A stretch of DNA of 64,000 nt from Leeuwenhoekiella aequorea (lineage in GTDB: Bacteria; Bacteroidota; Bacteroidia; Flavobacteriales; Flavobacteriaceae). The position numbers and the translations under genes are program-made. Location of the stretch: the NCBI RefSeq assembly GCF_004104375.1, contig NZ_QOVM01000003.1, forward strand, positions 372,001 to 436,000, written 5' to 3'. Numbering within the stretch: position 1 is the stretch's first letter; each line of letters begins with the position of its first letter. Of this stretch, positions 53,057 to 61,527 are shown one piece after another. The notes under the pieces were generated by a model. That model was not told the DNA's origin and made no database searches. It worked only from the letters and a program-made list of their open reading frames with translations.

Positions 53057-54853
53057 CTAATCGTTGAGTTCCTGAATTTGCTTTTCAAGAACTGTGATAC
53101 GCTCTTTCAAACGTTCCTCACGTTTGCCTCTCTTTTCGGCATATTCGTTTTCAATGCCGGCAATCTTGGATTTGTAATATCCTTGCATTGCGTTGTAAAA
53201 TGAAATGTTCGTCAGATTATTGACGTGATTGCTTTCGCCAAAATGCACTTGCTTTGTGAGCATATAGCGTATCAACTTGTGAAAGATTTCCTTTTTGAAC
53301 TTCTTCTTGAAATTCTCGACCATTCCAACTTTGGTCATCTTTGAAGTGTCTCCCAAGAACTTTGAGAAATACTTTTGTTGGCTCATATAGTCCACATTAT
53401 TCTCAAATAGCGATATCGAGAATGCCACCATTTCATCCATTGAAAGTGTCTTCTTTGTATCGATGTATTTCGTCTCGCGAATCATCTCAACCACTTCTTC
53501 AAATTGCTTGTTGTTCTCTATTTGCTTCTTCCGGATTTCCCTTTCGTTGATTTTTACGATTTGTTCTTCAGGCGTACAATCTGCCATTTTCCTGTCGGCC
53601 AATTGTGCGGAATAATCCGTAGAATCGTTCTTTAATTTTTCAACAATCTTTACAAAAATTTCCTTGTGCTGGAATGAATCGGGATGAAACACAATACCGT
53701 TTTTAAATGCATCTTCTTTTGCTGAATTGAATTTTTCCAATGCTTCTTTATAATTCTGCATTGCTTCATCCAATTCTGCCTTTAACTCATCTTCAGAATA
53801 ATCGTAATGTTGATATTCTTTCTTGATGGCTTCTATTGTAGGTACAATTGGATTCTCTATAATTTCAACATCGTCCAGTAGATAGACCGTCAATCCGTTC
53901 TTTTCTAATTGCGATATAATGAGCTGATTGTTTTCGTCATCTGCCCAATATTGTCTTATTTCAGGAACCAATAGGATATTCTCTTTCTTGGATTTCTCAA
54001 TCAGGTTCAAGAGCGATTTACTTTTCTTAGTTTCGAAACAGGCTGCTTTTGTACAAACCATTTTACCATCGCCAAACAGATTGCCTTGATTTGCAGCATT
54101 GAAAGGACATTCAACACAAGACCCAGCTTTCGGAACCAATTTTTTGTCATTTACATCAAAAGATGCTTTTTCTAAATCGTAGGTCTGGTCCTTAATCATC
54201 TTGTTTATCTGGTGCGCATTAAAATCCTCGCCCATTGTTTCCAGCATCATCTGCTGTTCCTCTGGTTCAAAGAGCGCTACACCTACACCTAAAGAAATGG
54301 TCATTTCGCCATTGCGGACAAAGTGCTTAAAACCGTCAATCAAGCCAGCCAATTTTAGTCGCTGTCTGATGAAGTTATCCGTTCTACCCAATCGCTTCGC
54401 AATTTCGGTAGGTGCATATTTCTCGCTTAGGTAAGCAATCGCCTGAGCTTCTTCGGTCGGTTCAACATCCTGCCTTTGCAAATTTTCGATGATTTGAATT
54501 TCAAGAACATCGTTGTCCTTATATTCCCTGACAATACACGGAATAGTTTTCTTGTCGGCCAGCTTACTTGCTCGATACCTACGTTCGCCCATCACGATGA
54601 TAAATCCGTTTCCAGATTTTCGAACTGTAATAGGCTGTAGAACACCGTGCTTTTTGACGCTTTCGGAAAGCTGTTGCAGATGTGCTTCATTAAAAGTTTT
54701 TCTGGGCTGCATCGGGTCGGGAATGACCTTTGCAATTGATAGGTTCTCAATCTGAAGTCCAATCGCTTTTTGTGTCAATTTTTCTTTGACTTCTTTCTTG
54801 GCGGCCGTAATTTTTTTACCGCTCTTTCTTGTGGTACTCGCTTTTGTTGTCAT
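53057..54853 (-). CDS. parB: ParB/RepB/Spo0J-like DNA-binding protein
   Basis: This protein of about 598 residues starts at the ATG 54853; the upstream TTG is less likely. It has a basic N-terminal tail, a ParB CTPase/nuclease-like domain (PDPMQPRKTF, QPITVRKSG, GERRYRASKLA, ENLQRQD) and an HTH domain (TEIAKRLGRTDNFIRQRLKLAGL). The long C-terminal region has CVECPFNAANQ and CTKAACFE cysteine motifs and ends in a coiled coil. It is much larger than chromosomal ParB. ICE homologues act in maintenance or regulation. No parA is seen nearby. Confidence 0.85.
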   Translation of the reverse strand: MTTKASTTRKSGKKITAAKKEVKEKLTQKAIGLQIENLSIAKVIPDPMQPRKTFNEAHLQQLSESVKKHGVLQPITVRKSGNGFIIVMGERRYRASKLADKKTIPCIVREYKDNDVLEIQIIENLQRQDVEPTEEAQAIAYLSEKYAPTEIAKRLGRTDNFIRQRLKLAGLIDGFKHFVRNGEMTISLGVGVALFEPEEQQMMLETMGEDFNAHQINKMIKDQTYDLEKASFDVNDKKLVPKAGSCVECPFNAANQGNLFGDGKMVCTKAACFETKKSKSLLNLIEKSKKENILLVPEIRQYWADDENNQLIISQLEKNGLTVYLLDDVEIIENPIVPTIEAIKKEYQHYDYSEDELKAELDEAMQNYKEALEKFNSAKEDAFKNGIVFHPDSFQHKEIFVKIVEKLKNDSTDYSAQLADRKMADCTPEEQIVKINEREIRKKQIENNKQFEEVVEMIRETKYIDTKKTLSMDEMVAFSISLFENNVDYMSQQKYFSKFLGDTSKMTKVGMVENFKKKFKKEIFHKLIRYMLTKQVHFGESNHVNNLTNISFYNAMQGYYKSKIAGIENEYAEKRGKREERLKERITVLEKQIQELND

Positions 54854-54864
54854 AATACTCAAAT

Positions 54865-55000
54865 TTTTGATTAAACAATATTTGAGCAGAAACCAAACGG
54901 AAGATAAAATCTTGGCTCAAAAGGAAACGGAATAAATTAGCGTAGGAAGAAGCGATGGCTTTATGCCGTAGTCTTTTGATGGAAGTATTTTACGAGTTTA
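54865..55000 (-). repeat. Duplicated 136-bp leader, copy 2 (parB)
   Basis: This matches 52806-52941 over 136 bp without gaps. Substitutions cluster in a few short blocks while TTTGAGC/GCTCAAA (54881-54887/54915-54921) and the inner AAGAT/ATCTT pair are preserved. Beyond it, 55001-55174 is AT-rich and shows no gene. Confidence 0.75.
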
Positions 55001-55174
55001 AATTGCGGTTATATTGTATGATAATAAACTCCTCTTTTAGATAATTCTATTATCAATTTCCAAATAGTACTTCAGTATTTAGAAATAGATTATAAATTAG
55101 GGATTCTGTTGCAGACAATATCCCTTGATTTTTTTGAAAAAATATTAGATTGAGTGATTATAAAAACCTATTAG

Positions 55175-55975
55175 CTATGCTTCCCAAATAACACTTATAA
55201 GTGTTTTGTATTTTTTCGTAGGTAAGCAATATTCATTAAACTCAATATCTTCTTCCCAGTCATTTAATTTAAACCAGGTCGACTTTTCAATAGATTGAGT
55301 TTTCTCAGCTCCTTCATAGATAAACTCATAATTTGAATTTATATACTCTTTTGCAACTGAAAACTCTGGTGGCTGAATTTTAGTAATATCGTTTGTATAA
55401 CATTTAAAATCTTCCGTTTTGCGCCAATAGCGTACAACACCGTCGGCCATAAAAACAACGAAAAAAGGTGCAATTTCCAAACTTAACATTCTAAATATTA
55501 CAGAAGTTAAGCTGGTATTGAAACGCTCACTTAACTCTTTAATCAAATCTGGACCAAATGGCTTTCTTGCAATGAAGTCTCTAAAAACTTGTTCGGGCAT
55601 TAAAAGCTCGCCTGCAAAATCGTTCGCTTCAATTTCTTGAATACCTCTTTTGTGAACTTCTTCTAATCTATTCCAGCTTAGAGTTTTCTCATCGTCCAAA
55701 TGAAATTCCAATTTATCGTGAAGAAAGAAGTGTCCTAATTCGTGCGCAGCAACAAACCTTTTGCGCTGAAGGGTAGAAATATTTGTATCTACCTTAATGA
55801 TTGTTTTTGACTTACCTCTAATGATGACACCGTCTGAACCATTTAATTCTTCTTCTATGTAGATAACATCAAAACCAGCCAATAAATCTTTCATAGAAAG
55901 TTCTGTGACTTCATCAAATCCGATTTGTTGTAATATTTCTTTGGCCTTGTTACTGCCCTTCTGATTCTTCCTCAA
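55175..55975 (-). CDS. ImmA/IrrE-family metallopeptidase
   Basis: This 266-residue Zn peptidase has the HELGH motif (His78-Glu79-His82) in RFVAAHELGHFFLHD and the third ligand Glu in EIEANDFAGELLMP. The C-terminal ~100 residues form a separate domain. ImmA-type proteases cleave repressors or anti-sigma factors. Its start overlaps the preceding gene by 26 bp, and that gene overlaps a sigma-like gene, forming a coupled trio. The likely substrate is one of these two partners (inference). Confidence 0.82.
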   Translation of the reverse strand: MRKNQKGSNKAKEILQQIGFDEVTELSMKDLLAGFDVIYIEEELNGSDGVIIRGKSKTIIKVDTNISTLQRKRFVAAHELGHFFLHDKLEFHLDDEKTLSWNRLEEVHKRGIQEIEANDFAGELLMPEQVFRDFIARKPFGPDLIKELSERFNTSLTSVIFRMLSLEIAPFFVVFMADGVVRYWRKTEDFKCYTNDITKIQPPEFSVAKEYINSNYEFIYEGAEKTQSIEKSTWFKLNDWEEDIEFNEYCLPTKKYKTLISVIWEA

Positions 55976-56357
55976 GCATTTCTAAAATTTCAATCAGGTT
56001 TTGGTCTTTAATAATGTCTTTAATTTGTTCTTCAGACATTTTTTCCAATCTACTGAATTGTGTTTGTAATTGATTTGTTTGAATTAAATTGTTCATATAC
56101 GCAATAGGCTTATCTAGCCCTTTGGTTAAAGCATCTTTAAAATAATTTGATGCTTTGTCAAGCATACTATCATTCTTCAATACAATACTCTTTGACTTTA
56201 ATCTAAATTTCAATTGCTTGATAAATTTATCTTGTAATAAAGATTGTTCATCTAAATCGACACCTTCCATCTCAAGCTGCTTCCTAACCAAATTATCAGG
56301 AATCGCTTTGTCAAAATTATCAAGACTTTCCTTTACTGTTTTTTTAAGCTTGTCCAC
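55950..56357 (-). CDS. Small helical protein between sigma-like and ImmA genes
   Basis: This 135-residue hydrophilic protein is predicted to be almost wholly helical. It begins MDKLKKTVKESLDNFDKAIP and has a heptad-rich ending (RLEKMSEEQIKDIIKDQN). It overlaps the upstream sigma-like gene by 25 bp and the downstream peptidase by 26 bp, so the three proteins are made together. It may be an anti-sigma or adaptor protein cut by the peptidase; this is inferred from layout. Confidence 0.6.
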   Translation of the reverse strand: MDKLKKTVKESLDNFDKAIPDNLVRKQLEMEGVDLDEQSLLQDKFIKQLKFRLKSKSIVLKNDSMLDKASNYFKDALTKGLDKPIAYMNNLIQTNQLQTQFSRLEKMSEEQIKDIIKDQNLIEILEMLEEESEGQ

Positions 56358-56935
56358 TTCTCGTTGAATTTGATTTTTTTTCTTCTTAATCTTCTAGATA
56401 TTGTATAAATCACATCGATTGGTTTATCGAGTAAATCCGCTATGTCTTTTGGTTTGTCAATTCCATTTGCCAAGCATTCGAACACTTCTACTTCCTCTTT
56501 GTCCGCCCCTTGGTCTTCCAACTGTTTTATCCATTGCTGCAATCTCACTTCATCATCAATCTTTTCATAATTAAAGTCTTCAGTAGGTTCTTCATCGGAA
56601 TAATTTGGAATATTGATTATGTATTCTGATTGAGGGTTTTCATCAGAATCATCGCCTTTTCTTTTTAACTGTTTAAAAAAACTATCTAAATCACTATGTA
56701 AAGCCCAAAATATAAATTTCTCAAAAGAGCAATTATCTGGTTTCCATTTGCGTGTACCATCACAGGCTTTAGTTAATGTTTGATGACAAAAATCTTGAAA
56801 CTGAAAGCCTTTTTTGTTTCTGTCACTCTTGTCATAAAAGCGATCACGAGTATAAAGTTCCATCCTGTTTAAGAGGCTCTTTATATCGATTGCGTTAAGC
56901 TGTTCTATTATTTCTGAAGTTGTAGCTACCCTCAT
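56333..56935 (-). CDS. Sigma-70-like regulator
   Basis: This 200-residue protein has a region 2-like N-terminus (FQFQDFCHQTLTKACDGTRK, then NCSFEKFIFWALHSDLDSFF) and a region 4-like HTH (ECLANGIDKPKDIADLLDK, then TISRRLRRKKIKF). It is ECF-like in layout but with an acidic linker (about 90-120). It could direct polymerase to ICE genes or to host genes. It heads the trio with the helical protein and ImmA-type protease. Confidence 0.65.
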   Translation of the reverse strand: MRVATTSEIIEQLNAIDIKSLLNRMELYTRDRFYDKSDRNKKGFQFQDFCHQTLTKACDGTRKWKPDNCSFEKFIFWALHSDLDSFFKQLKRKGDDSDENPQSEYIINIPNYSDEEPTEDFNYEKIDDEVRLQQWIKQLEDQGADKEEVEVFECLANGIDKPKDIADLLDKPIDVIYTISRRLRRKKIKFNEKWTSLKKQ

Positions 56936-57036
56936 TCATTAAGTATATGCTTCAATGTCGTAAAAATTTACCAAATGACGGTAAAAAAAATAAATTTAAA
57001 AGCATATGAAAGTGTAGCACCTATAAAACAATACAA

Positions 57037-57213
57037 ATGGCAACAAATGGAAAAAGTGGTGATAATCGCAGACACGGTGCAATAAAAAGCAGAACACAAG
57101 TTAAAAACACTAAAACTGGGCTTTACGTTAAAAGAGATTCCGATTCAGGAAGATTTATGGATGTAAAGACCAGCGGTAGAAAATTTAAAGGTGTTACTGA
57201 TAAAAGCAAGTAA
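57037..57213 (+). CDS. Small basic protein MATNGKSG-type
   Basis: This 58-residue basic protein starts MATNGKSGDNRRHGAIKSRT and contains TGLYVKRDSDSGRFMDVKTS (conserved-looking RD...GRFMDVK). Proteins of this kind recur across many bacteria. It precedes the defence operon in the same direction. The role is unknown; a nucleic-acid-binding or toxin-related function is conceivable from charge alone. Confidence 0.55.
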   Translation: MATNGKSGDNRRHGAIKSRTQVKNTKTGLYVKRDSDSGRFMDVKTSGRKFKGVTDKSK

Positions 57214-57265
57214 CACTTCAGCGAAACCCAAATGCTGTGAAATTGGGCTAATTTAAATTTTGACT

Positions 57266-57418
57266 ATGAATTATTCATTTCAAAATGACAAGTTGAGTCT
57301 TTGCAAAATGGACACTTGTCTACATTTAAACGGGGATAACGCTAAAGTTATTTCTACCATTCTTACTGTGGTAACATTTGTGGCAGCTGTATCGGCTGTC
57401 GCAAAAGCTATCAAGTAA
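57266..57418 (+). CDS. 50-residue single-TM protein before the Pycsar genes
   Basis: The frame encodes MNYSFQNDKLSLCKMDTCLH then LNGDNAKV and one TM (about residues 30-47) ending VSAVAKAIK. It is short but has a plausible start and lies 50 bp before the TM effector gene, separated by a strong inverted repeat. It might be an accessory or toxin-like part of the defence unit. Confidence 0.4.
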   Translation: MNYSFQNDKLSLCKMDTCLHLNGDNAKVISTILTVVTFVAAVSAVAKAIK

Positions 57419-57420
57419 TC

Positions 57421-57452
57421 AACTAGGCTGGATCTTAAGAATCAGCCTAGTT
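57421..57452 (+). promoter_or_regulatory. Perfect 10-bp inverted repeat before PycTM gene
   Basis: AACTAGGCTG (57421-57430) pairs with CAGCCTAGTT (57443-57452) across a 12-nt loop, 15 bp before the effector ATG. It has no real T-tract, so an operator or a translational block on the toxic effector is as likely as a terminator. Confidence 0.6.
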
Positions 57453-57467
57453 AATAAATTTAACTGT

Positions 57468-57962
57468 ATGGAAAAAGAAAGATTAGAATATACTGTAAAT
57501 CGCCTAGACCATTATTACGATAGCGTAAATAATAAAACAGCGGTATATATCGCCATCAATACATTTATAACAGGTGGTACTATCACGCTCATAACTCAAA
57601 TACAAGAATTACTCAATCAAGAAAACTATTTATTGTTTTTTTTGGCGGCAATCATAACCCTCGGTGTGGGTAGTCTCATCCTATTGGCATTAGCTAGTAT
57701 GCCATATTTTTCGGCAAAATCAGAGATAGAATCCTTGTATTATTTTGCTAGTATAGGACAGAAAGAGCCCGATGAATTTTTTGACCTTTCAAAAAACCAA
57801 ACTAAAAAAGGCAATTTAAAAGATTTAAGAAATCAGGTTTATATCCTTTCAAAAGGGTTAAAATCAAAATTCAGAAAACTTAAATGGGCTTGTGTTCTAT
57901 TAATCATACAATTTATGCTTTTAGCACCCTCAACCTACATATTAATTAAAATTACCTCATAA
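57468..57962 (+). CDS. Pycsar TM effector-like protein (PycTM)
   Basis: This 164-residue membrane protein has an N-terminal helix (LEYTVNRLDHYYDSVNNKTA), TM1 (about 24-44), TM2 (about 54-77), a cytoplasmic helical region with SEIESLYYFASIGQ and NLKDLRNQVYILS, and TM3 (about 140-160). This is the pattern of the DUF5706/PycTM-type effectors, which disrupt the inner membrane when bound by cyclic UMP or CMP. The ATG at 57468 follows the inverted repeat; the start 90 bp upstream would be unlikely. It is followed by the cyclase gene after 1 bp. Confidence 0.75.
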   Translation: MEKERLEYTVNRLDHYYDSVNNKTAVYIAINTFITGGTITLITQIQELLNQENYLLFFLAAIITLGVGSLILLALASMPYFSAKSEIESLYYFASIGQKEPDEFFDLSKNQTKKGNLKDLRNQVYILSKGLKSKFRKLKWACVLLIIQFMLLAPSTYILIKITS

Positions 57963-57963
57963 A

Positions 57964-58950
57964 ATGAACTTATTTGAAGACTACAAAAATGTAATTAAAA
58001 AAGCGGTCGAGAACGACCCTACAAAATCAAACAAAATTTACGGGCTTAGTGAACCTATGTTGGAAAGCAACCGCGAGTATCTTAAATTACTAAGAAATGA
58101 ACTTCCTGGACGTGAACTTTCCCGCGAAATGAAACTATTTGCTAAAGGAATGGGCGTTAAAGAAACTTTCGACTACCAACCATTGGGAAGTCATCCTGAC
58201 TTTACTTATCTAAAAGCTACAGACTTGGTTGAAGAGCATTGGATAATATCCGGCTTTATAGATGTAAAGAAAAGCACCAAGCTCTTTAATAACTTTACAA
58301 AAGGTACCGTCCGATTGATAACGGAAAGTATCATTCGAGCTTCAATTTTTGCAGTTAATCTTTGTGGCGGCTATGTTCATCGTATTCAAGGTGATGGCTT
58401 AATGGTATATTTTGGCGGAAAGAATATTGAAAAATTGAAGGCAGTAGAAGATGCGCTAAAATCTTTTTCAATGATATCTTACTTTGTAAAAAACGACCTC
58501 AAAGACTTTTTTGAAGATAATGGCATACAAGATATCCACACAAGGGCCGGACTGGATTTAGGTCATTCAAAACAGGTAGATTGGTTCTATTCTGGTATTG
58601 GCGAATCTGGGGAAGTTACTACGTGTAGCTTGCATACTAGCCTTGCACCAAAAATGCAGAGTAATGCCAAAAACAGCGGAATTGTGGTAGGGCACAATGT
58701 AACAACCCAACTCAGGAAAGACAAGTATTTTGAGCAACGAAGTAAAGAAATACACGATTATGAGGATGGACGGAAATATTATCAATACAATTTCGATTGG
58801 GAACGCTACTTGGTAGATAACAACTTGGCTGTTCAAAACGATATGGGCGTTCTAGTATTAACAATAAATACCTTGCCTGACCCAAACAGGAACAGTAGAG
58901 ACTTATACCCCATTGCATCCAAAAGCAAGCCTTATTTTAACTATGACTAA
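57964..58950 (+). CDS. Pycsar class III nucleotide cyclase (PycC-like)
   Basis: This 328-residue cyclase has an N-terminal helical part (1-90) and a class III cyclase domain (about 93-260). Metal-binding Asp100 is in SGFIDVKKST and Asp144 in HRIQGDGLMVYFGG; a LDLGHSKQVDWFYSGIG segment follows. The residues that select adenine or guanine in ordinary cyclases are not evident, as in the pyrimidine cyclases of Pycsar systems. It is predicted to make cUMP or cCMP on phage infection and activate the TM effector. It overlaps the third gene by 8 bp. Confidence 0.8.
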   Translation: MNLFEDYKNVIKKAVENDPTKSNKIYGLSEPMLESNREYLKLLRNELPGRELSREMKLFAKGMGVKETFDYQPLGSHPDFTYLKATDLVEEHWIISGFIDVKKSTKLFNNFTKGTVRLITESIIRASIFAVNLCGGYVHRIQGDGLMVYFGGKNIEKLKAVEDALKSFSMISYFVKNDLKDFFEDNGIQDIHTRAGLDLGHSKQVDWFYSGIGESGEVTTCSLHTSLAPKMQSNAKNSGIVVGHNVTTQLRKDKYFEQRSKEIHDYEDGRKYYQYNFDWERYLVDNNLAVQNDMGVLVLTINTLPDPNRNSRDLYPIASKSKPYFNYD

Positions 58951-59617
58951 GACAAATCTCAATTGTGATATTGATAGCTTTTTGGGCAAGTATTATTCTT
59001 TTAAGGATGTGCATAGCCCTAAACCTGGTTATTTGGCTCTTGAAGGGAAAATTAGCGTACTCGATAAGAAAGGCAAACTTTGGGGGCAATTTGAAATTCT
59101 CATTTTAATTAATAAAGTTGAATACCCATACACTATTCCTATCGTAATAGAAAAAACTCAAATAATTGATAGAGATTGGGATTATCATATCTCAAAAGAA
59201 GGCGTTTGCTGTTTGGATATTCCACATAAACTTTTAAAGAGCAAAAAGCGAGGAATTACATTTGAAGAGTTTTACAGGAATGTCATATATCCCTTTTTTG
59301 CCAATTACCATTACAAGGAATCAACGGGTGAGTATGCAAATGGGGAATACAAACATCATTTTGAAGGAATCGCTCAATTTTATCAAGAGGAATTCGACCT
59401 CGAAAATTTTGAAGATATAATTGCACTTTTGGAAACTTCGATAGGTGGTATTAAGCATCAACCCAATATTGAATGTCCGTTATGTGGAAAACCTAAATAC
59501 AAAAAATGTTGCCGTAAAAAAGTTTATAGCTTAAAAGGATATGGTATGCAGCAATTAAAAATAGATTTGGTTCTATTTAGGCAACAACTACTTAAAAGAA
59601 AGAAAGTATTAGGTTAA
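58943..59617 (+). CDS. E2-like protein with SEC-C cysteine cluster
   Basis: This 224-residue third gene of the operon has its ATG at 58943 inside the cyclase stop region (8-bp overlap). Residues of about 1-125 have an E2/UBC-like layout. Strands LALEGKISVLD and FEILILINKVEYPYTIPIVIE (in short EYPYTIPIVIE) lead to YHISKEGVCCLDIP, where Cys89/Cys90 occupy the place of the ubiquitin-conjugating cysteine. Near the C-terminus Cys178, Cys181, Cys189 and Cys190 (CPLCGKPKYKKCC) form a SEC-C-like metal cluster. Analogy with the E2-only proteins of short type II CBASS suggests it attaches or primes the cyclase. No E1 or deconjugase gene is adjacent. Confidence 0.65.
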   Translation: MTKTNLNCDIDSFLGKYYSFKDVHSPKPGYLALEGKISVLDKKGKLWGQFEILILINKVEYPYTIPIVIEKTQIIDRDWDYHISKEGVCCLDIPHKLLKSKKRGITFEEFYRNVIYPFFANYHYKESTGEYANGEYKHHFEGIAQFYQEEFDLENFEDIIALLETSIGGIKHQPNIECPLCGKPKYKKCCRKKVYSLKGYGMQQLKIDLVLFRQQLLKRKKVLG

Positions 59618-59696
59618 CTGTCAGCTCAAAATAAAATACATACACAAATGATATCAATAATTATCAAAGCTAATTAGTCAATGAAAAAGCCCTAAA

Positions 59697-59720
59697 TGTT
59701 GTACCTATGTTGTACCCAAG
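59697..59720. repeat. Tandem TGTTGTACC repeats, possible att arm sites
   Basis: TGTTGTACC occurs at 59697-59705 and 59708-59716, 11 bp apart. GTTGTACCCAAG (59709-59720) is repeated in reverse orientation at 21246-21257 before the excisionase-like gene. Lying between the last ICE gene and the tRNA, they are candidates for integrase or Xis binding sites at the right end. Confidence 0.45.
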
Positions 59721-59730
59721 ACATAAAAAA

Positions 59731-59754
59731 AGCCCTCACATTTCTGTGAAGGCT
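59731..59754 (-). terminator. Terminator downstream of the tRNA-Met gene
   Basis: On the minus strand AGCCTTCACA-GAAA-TGTGAGGGCT forms a 10-bp stem with one G-T pair and is followed by TTTTTTT. It starts 13 bp after the tRNA 3' end, so it ends the tRNA transcript and also shields the ICE border. Confidence 0.85.
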
Positions 59755-59766
59755 TGATTTCTCTAG

Positions 59767-59839
<73 letters not shown>

Positions 59840-59967
59840 ATATTGGACGGCAAATATAGAACACTTCTTTTGTTCTCACAAGGCCTTTTTAAAAATATTT
59901 TACAGATTTTCTAAAATTATATTTTCACTAACATTAATGCGCTGAAATATAGATACCTTTAGTCCAA

Positions 59968-61527
59968 ATGAAAAAACTACTACTTACCCTTTTCGCCCTA
60001 TTTGCAATCTTAGGAGTTGCAGCTATTTTACTTAATACCTATTTAAAAAATCAACTTCAGGAAATCATAAAAAATGATCTACCTGCTTCAATTATTCTTG
60101 AATATGAAGATGTGGATATTGATAGTTGGGGTGGTAATGCGAGTATGACTAATGCAACTGTGCGCATAAAAGCAAACGACTCTATGCCAAGAAGTGAAGT
60201 AAGTAACGCAAGTGTGTCTTTGCGCGGCCTTGATCATTGGGATTATTTTAAAAATAAAAATATTCATTTTAAAAAAATTACTATTCACGCTGATAGTCTT
60301 TCTCACTATCAACAAGCCAAGAAAAAAAATAAAACAAAACAAGACAGCTCTGTAAGAAATCCTATAAAGTCTGAAAACTTAAATAGTACGTTTCAAATTG
60401 ATGAATTTGAATTAGTGACAAATTATATCCAAATATTTAAACCGAAAACGGAAGAGCTCCTTCTTAAAACGGCTCATTTTAATCTAAAACTTGAGCATAT
60501 AACCCCCACAATTACTGAAACAATCACAAGACCCTTCAATTACAAGCAGATAGACATTAGTTATGACTCGTTATTTTACCAAATGAATGAATTTGATAAT
60601 CTTACCGTAGATCATGTTCATTGGGATGGTTCTTCTTTACAATTAACTAATACTCAATTAAAAACTTCGATCTCACGCAAGCAATTAAGCAATCGCATTG
60701 ATAAAGAACGAGATCACGTTGATTTAAAAATCAAGGAAATTATAATCGATTCTTTAAAATATGGTGATCGCTCCGGAAGATTTTATATGAATGCACCCTC
60801 AATGATCTTAGTAGAACCTGCTTTAGACATTTATAGAGATAAATTACTCCCTGATGATCTTACTCCTAAACAGCTGTATTCACAAATGTTAAGAGAACTT
60901 AATTTTGATTTAATGATAGATTCCTTAAAAATCAAAAATGGTTCTATTATTTATACTGAAAAAGTAAATACTCAATCTAAACCTGGTTCAATAAATTTTA
61001 AAAACCTCAACGCTAATCTAACAAACATAGGAAATACCTATAGCCAGCAGGAGAAAAAAACCAAAATAGACATAAAAGCTATTTTTATGAAGCAAAGTCC
61101 GATGAGTTTAGAATGGGAATTTGACGTTCAAAACCCTCAGGATAAATTTTATCTTGTAGGTAGTGTAAGCAAGCTGCCGGTTACTAATCTTGACACTTTT
61201 ACATCGCCTAATTTAGGGGTAGAATTGCAAGGAAATTTAGAACATACCTATTTTACTATTTATGGCGATAACTACAATTCACACATAGATATGCAAATGA
61301 CTTATGATGACTTTAAAGTAAGTATTCTGAATAAAGAAAAGCAAAAGAAAAAATGGTTTGCTTCTACTGTTGCTAATATTTTTATAGCTAAGACAAGTAA
61401 AAACGAGGATTCAGGTTTTAAAGAAGGTTCAGGTGAAGTTACCAGAAATCAGACAAAGTCGTTCTTTAATTATTTGTGGATAAACTTAAAAGAAGGAATG
61501 CTTAAAACGGTTACTGCTTTAGATTAA
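59968..61527 (+). CDS. AsmA-like/DUF748-type envelope protein
   Basis: This 519-residue protein has an N-terminal TM/signal anchor (residues 4-24) and a long beta-rich body (NLKLEHITPTI, LKIKEIIIDSLKYGDRSGRF, VSILNKEKQKKKWFA) like the AsmA/DUF748 proteins. These are thought to bridge membranes and move lipids. It is the first chromosomal gene beyond the tRNA and reads away from the ICE. Family assignment is tentative at the subfamily level. Confidence 0.65.
   Translation: MKKLLLTLFALFAILGVAAILLNTYLKNQLQEIIKNDLPASIILEYEDVDIDSWGGNASMTNATVRIKANDSMPRSEVSNASVSLRGLDHWDYFKNKNIHFKKITIHADSLSHYQQAKKKNKTKQDSSVRNPIKSENLNSTFQIDEFELVTNYIQIFKPKTEELLLKTAHFNLKLEHITPTITETITRPFNYKQIDISYDSLFYQMNEFDNLTVDHVHWDGSSLQLTNTQLKTSISRKQLSNRIDKERDHVDLKIKEIIIDSLKYGDRSGRFYMNAPSMILVEPALDIYRDKLLPDDLTPKQLYSQMLRELNFDLMIDSLKIKNGSIIYTEKVNTQSKPGSINFKNLNANLTNIGNTYSQQEKKTKIDIKAIFMKQSPMSLEWEFDVQNPQDKFYLVGSVSKLPVTNLDTFTSPNLGVELQGNLEHTYFTIYGDNYNSHIDMQMTYDDFKVSILNKEKQKKKWFASTVANIFIAKTSKNEDSGFKEGSGEVTRNQTKSFFNYLWINLKEGMLKTVTALD

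Larger units (their letters stand above)
1..59720. mobile_element. Integrative conjugative element, left end outside window
   Basis: A tyrosine integrase at the left edge, RteC and excisionase-like genes, a full tra cluster, relaxase with coupling protein, SSB, ParB and large metal-resistance and defence cargo are packed between the left edge and the 3' side of a tRNA-Met gene. Beyond the tRNA the gene content becomes ordinary chromosome. This is the typical structure of a Bacteroidota ICE integrated at a tRNA locus. The right boundary is inferred to lie between 59617 and 59767. The left boundary is not visible, so the true length and the att duplication cannot be confirmed here. Confidence 0.8.
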
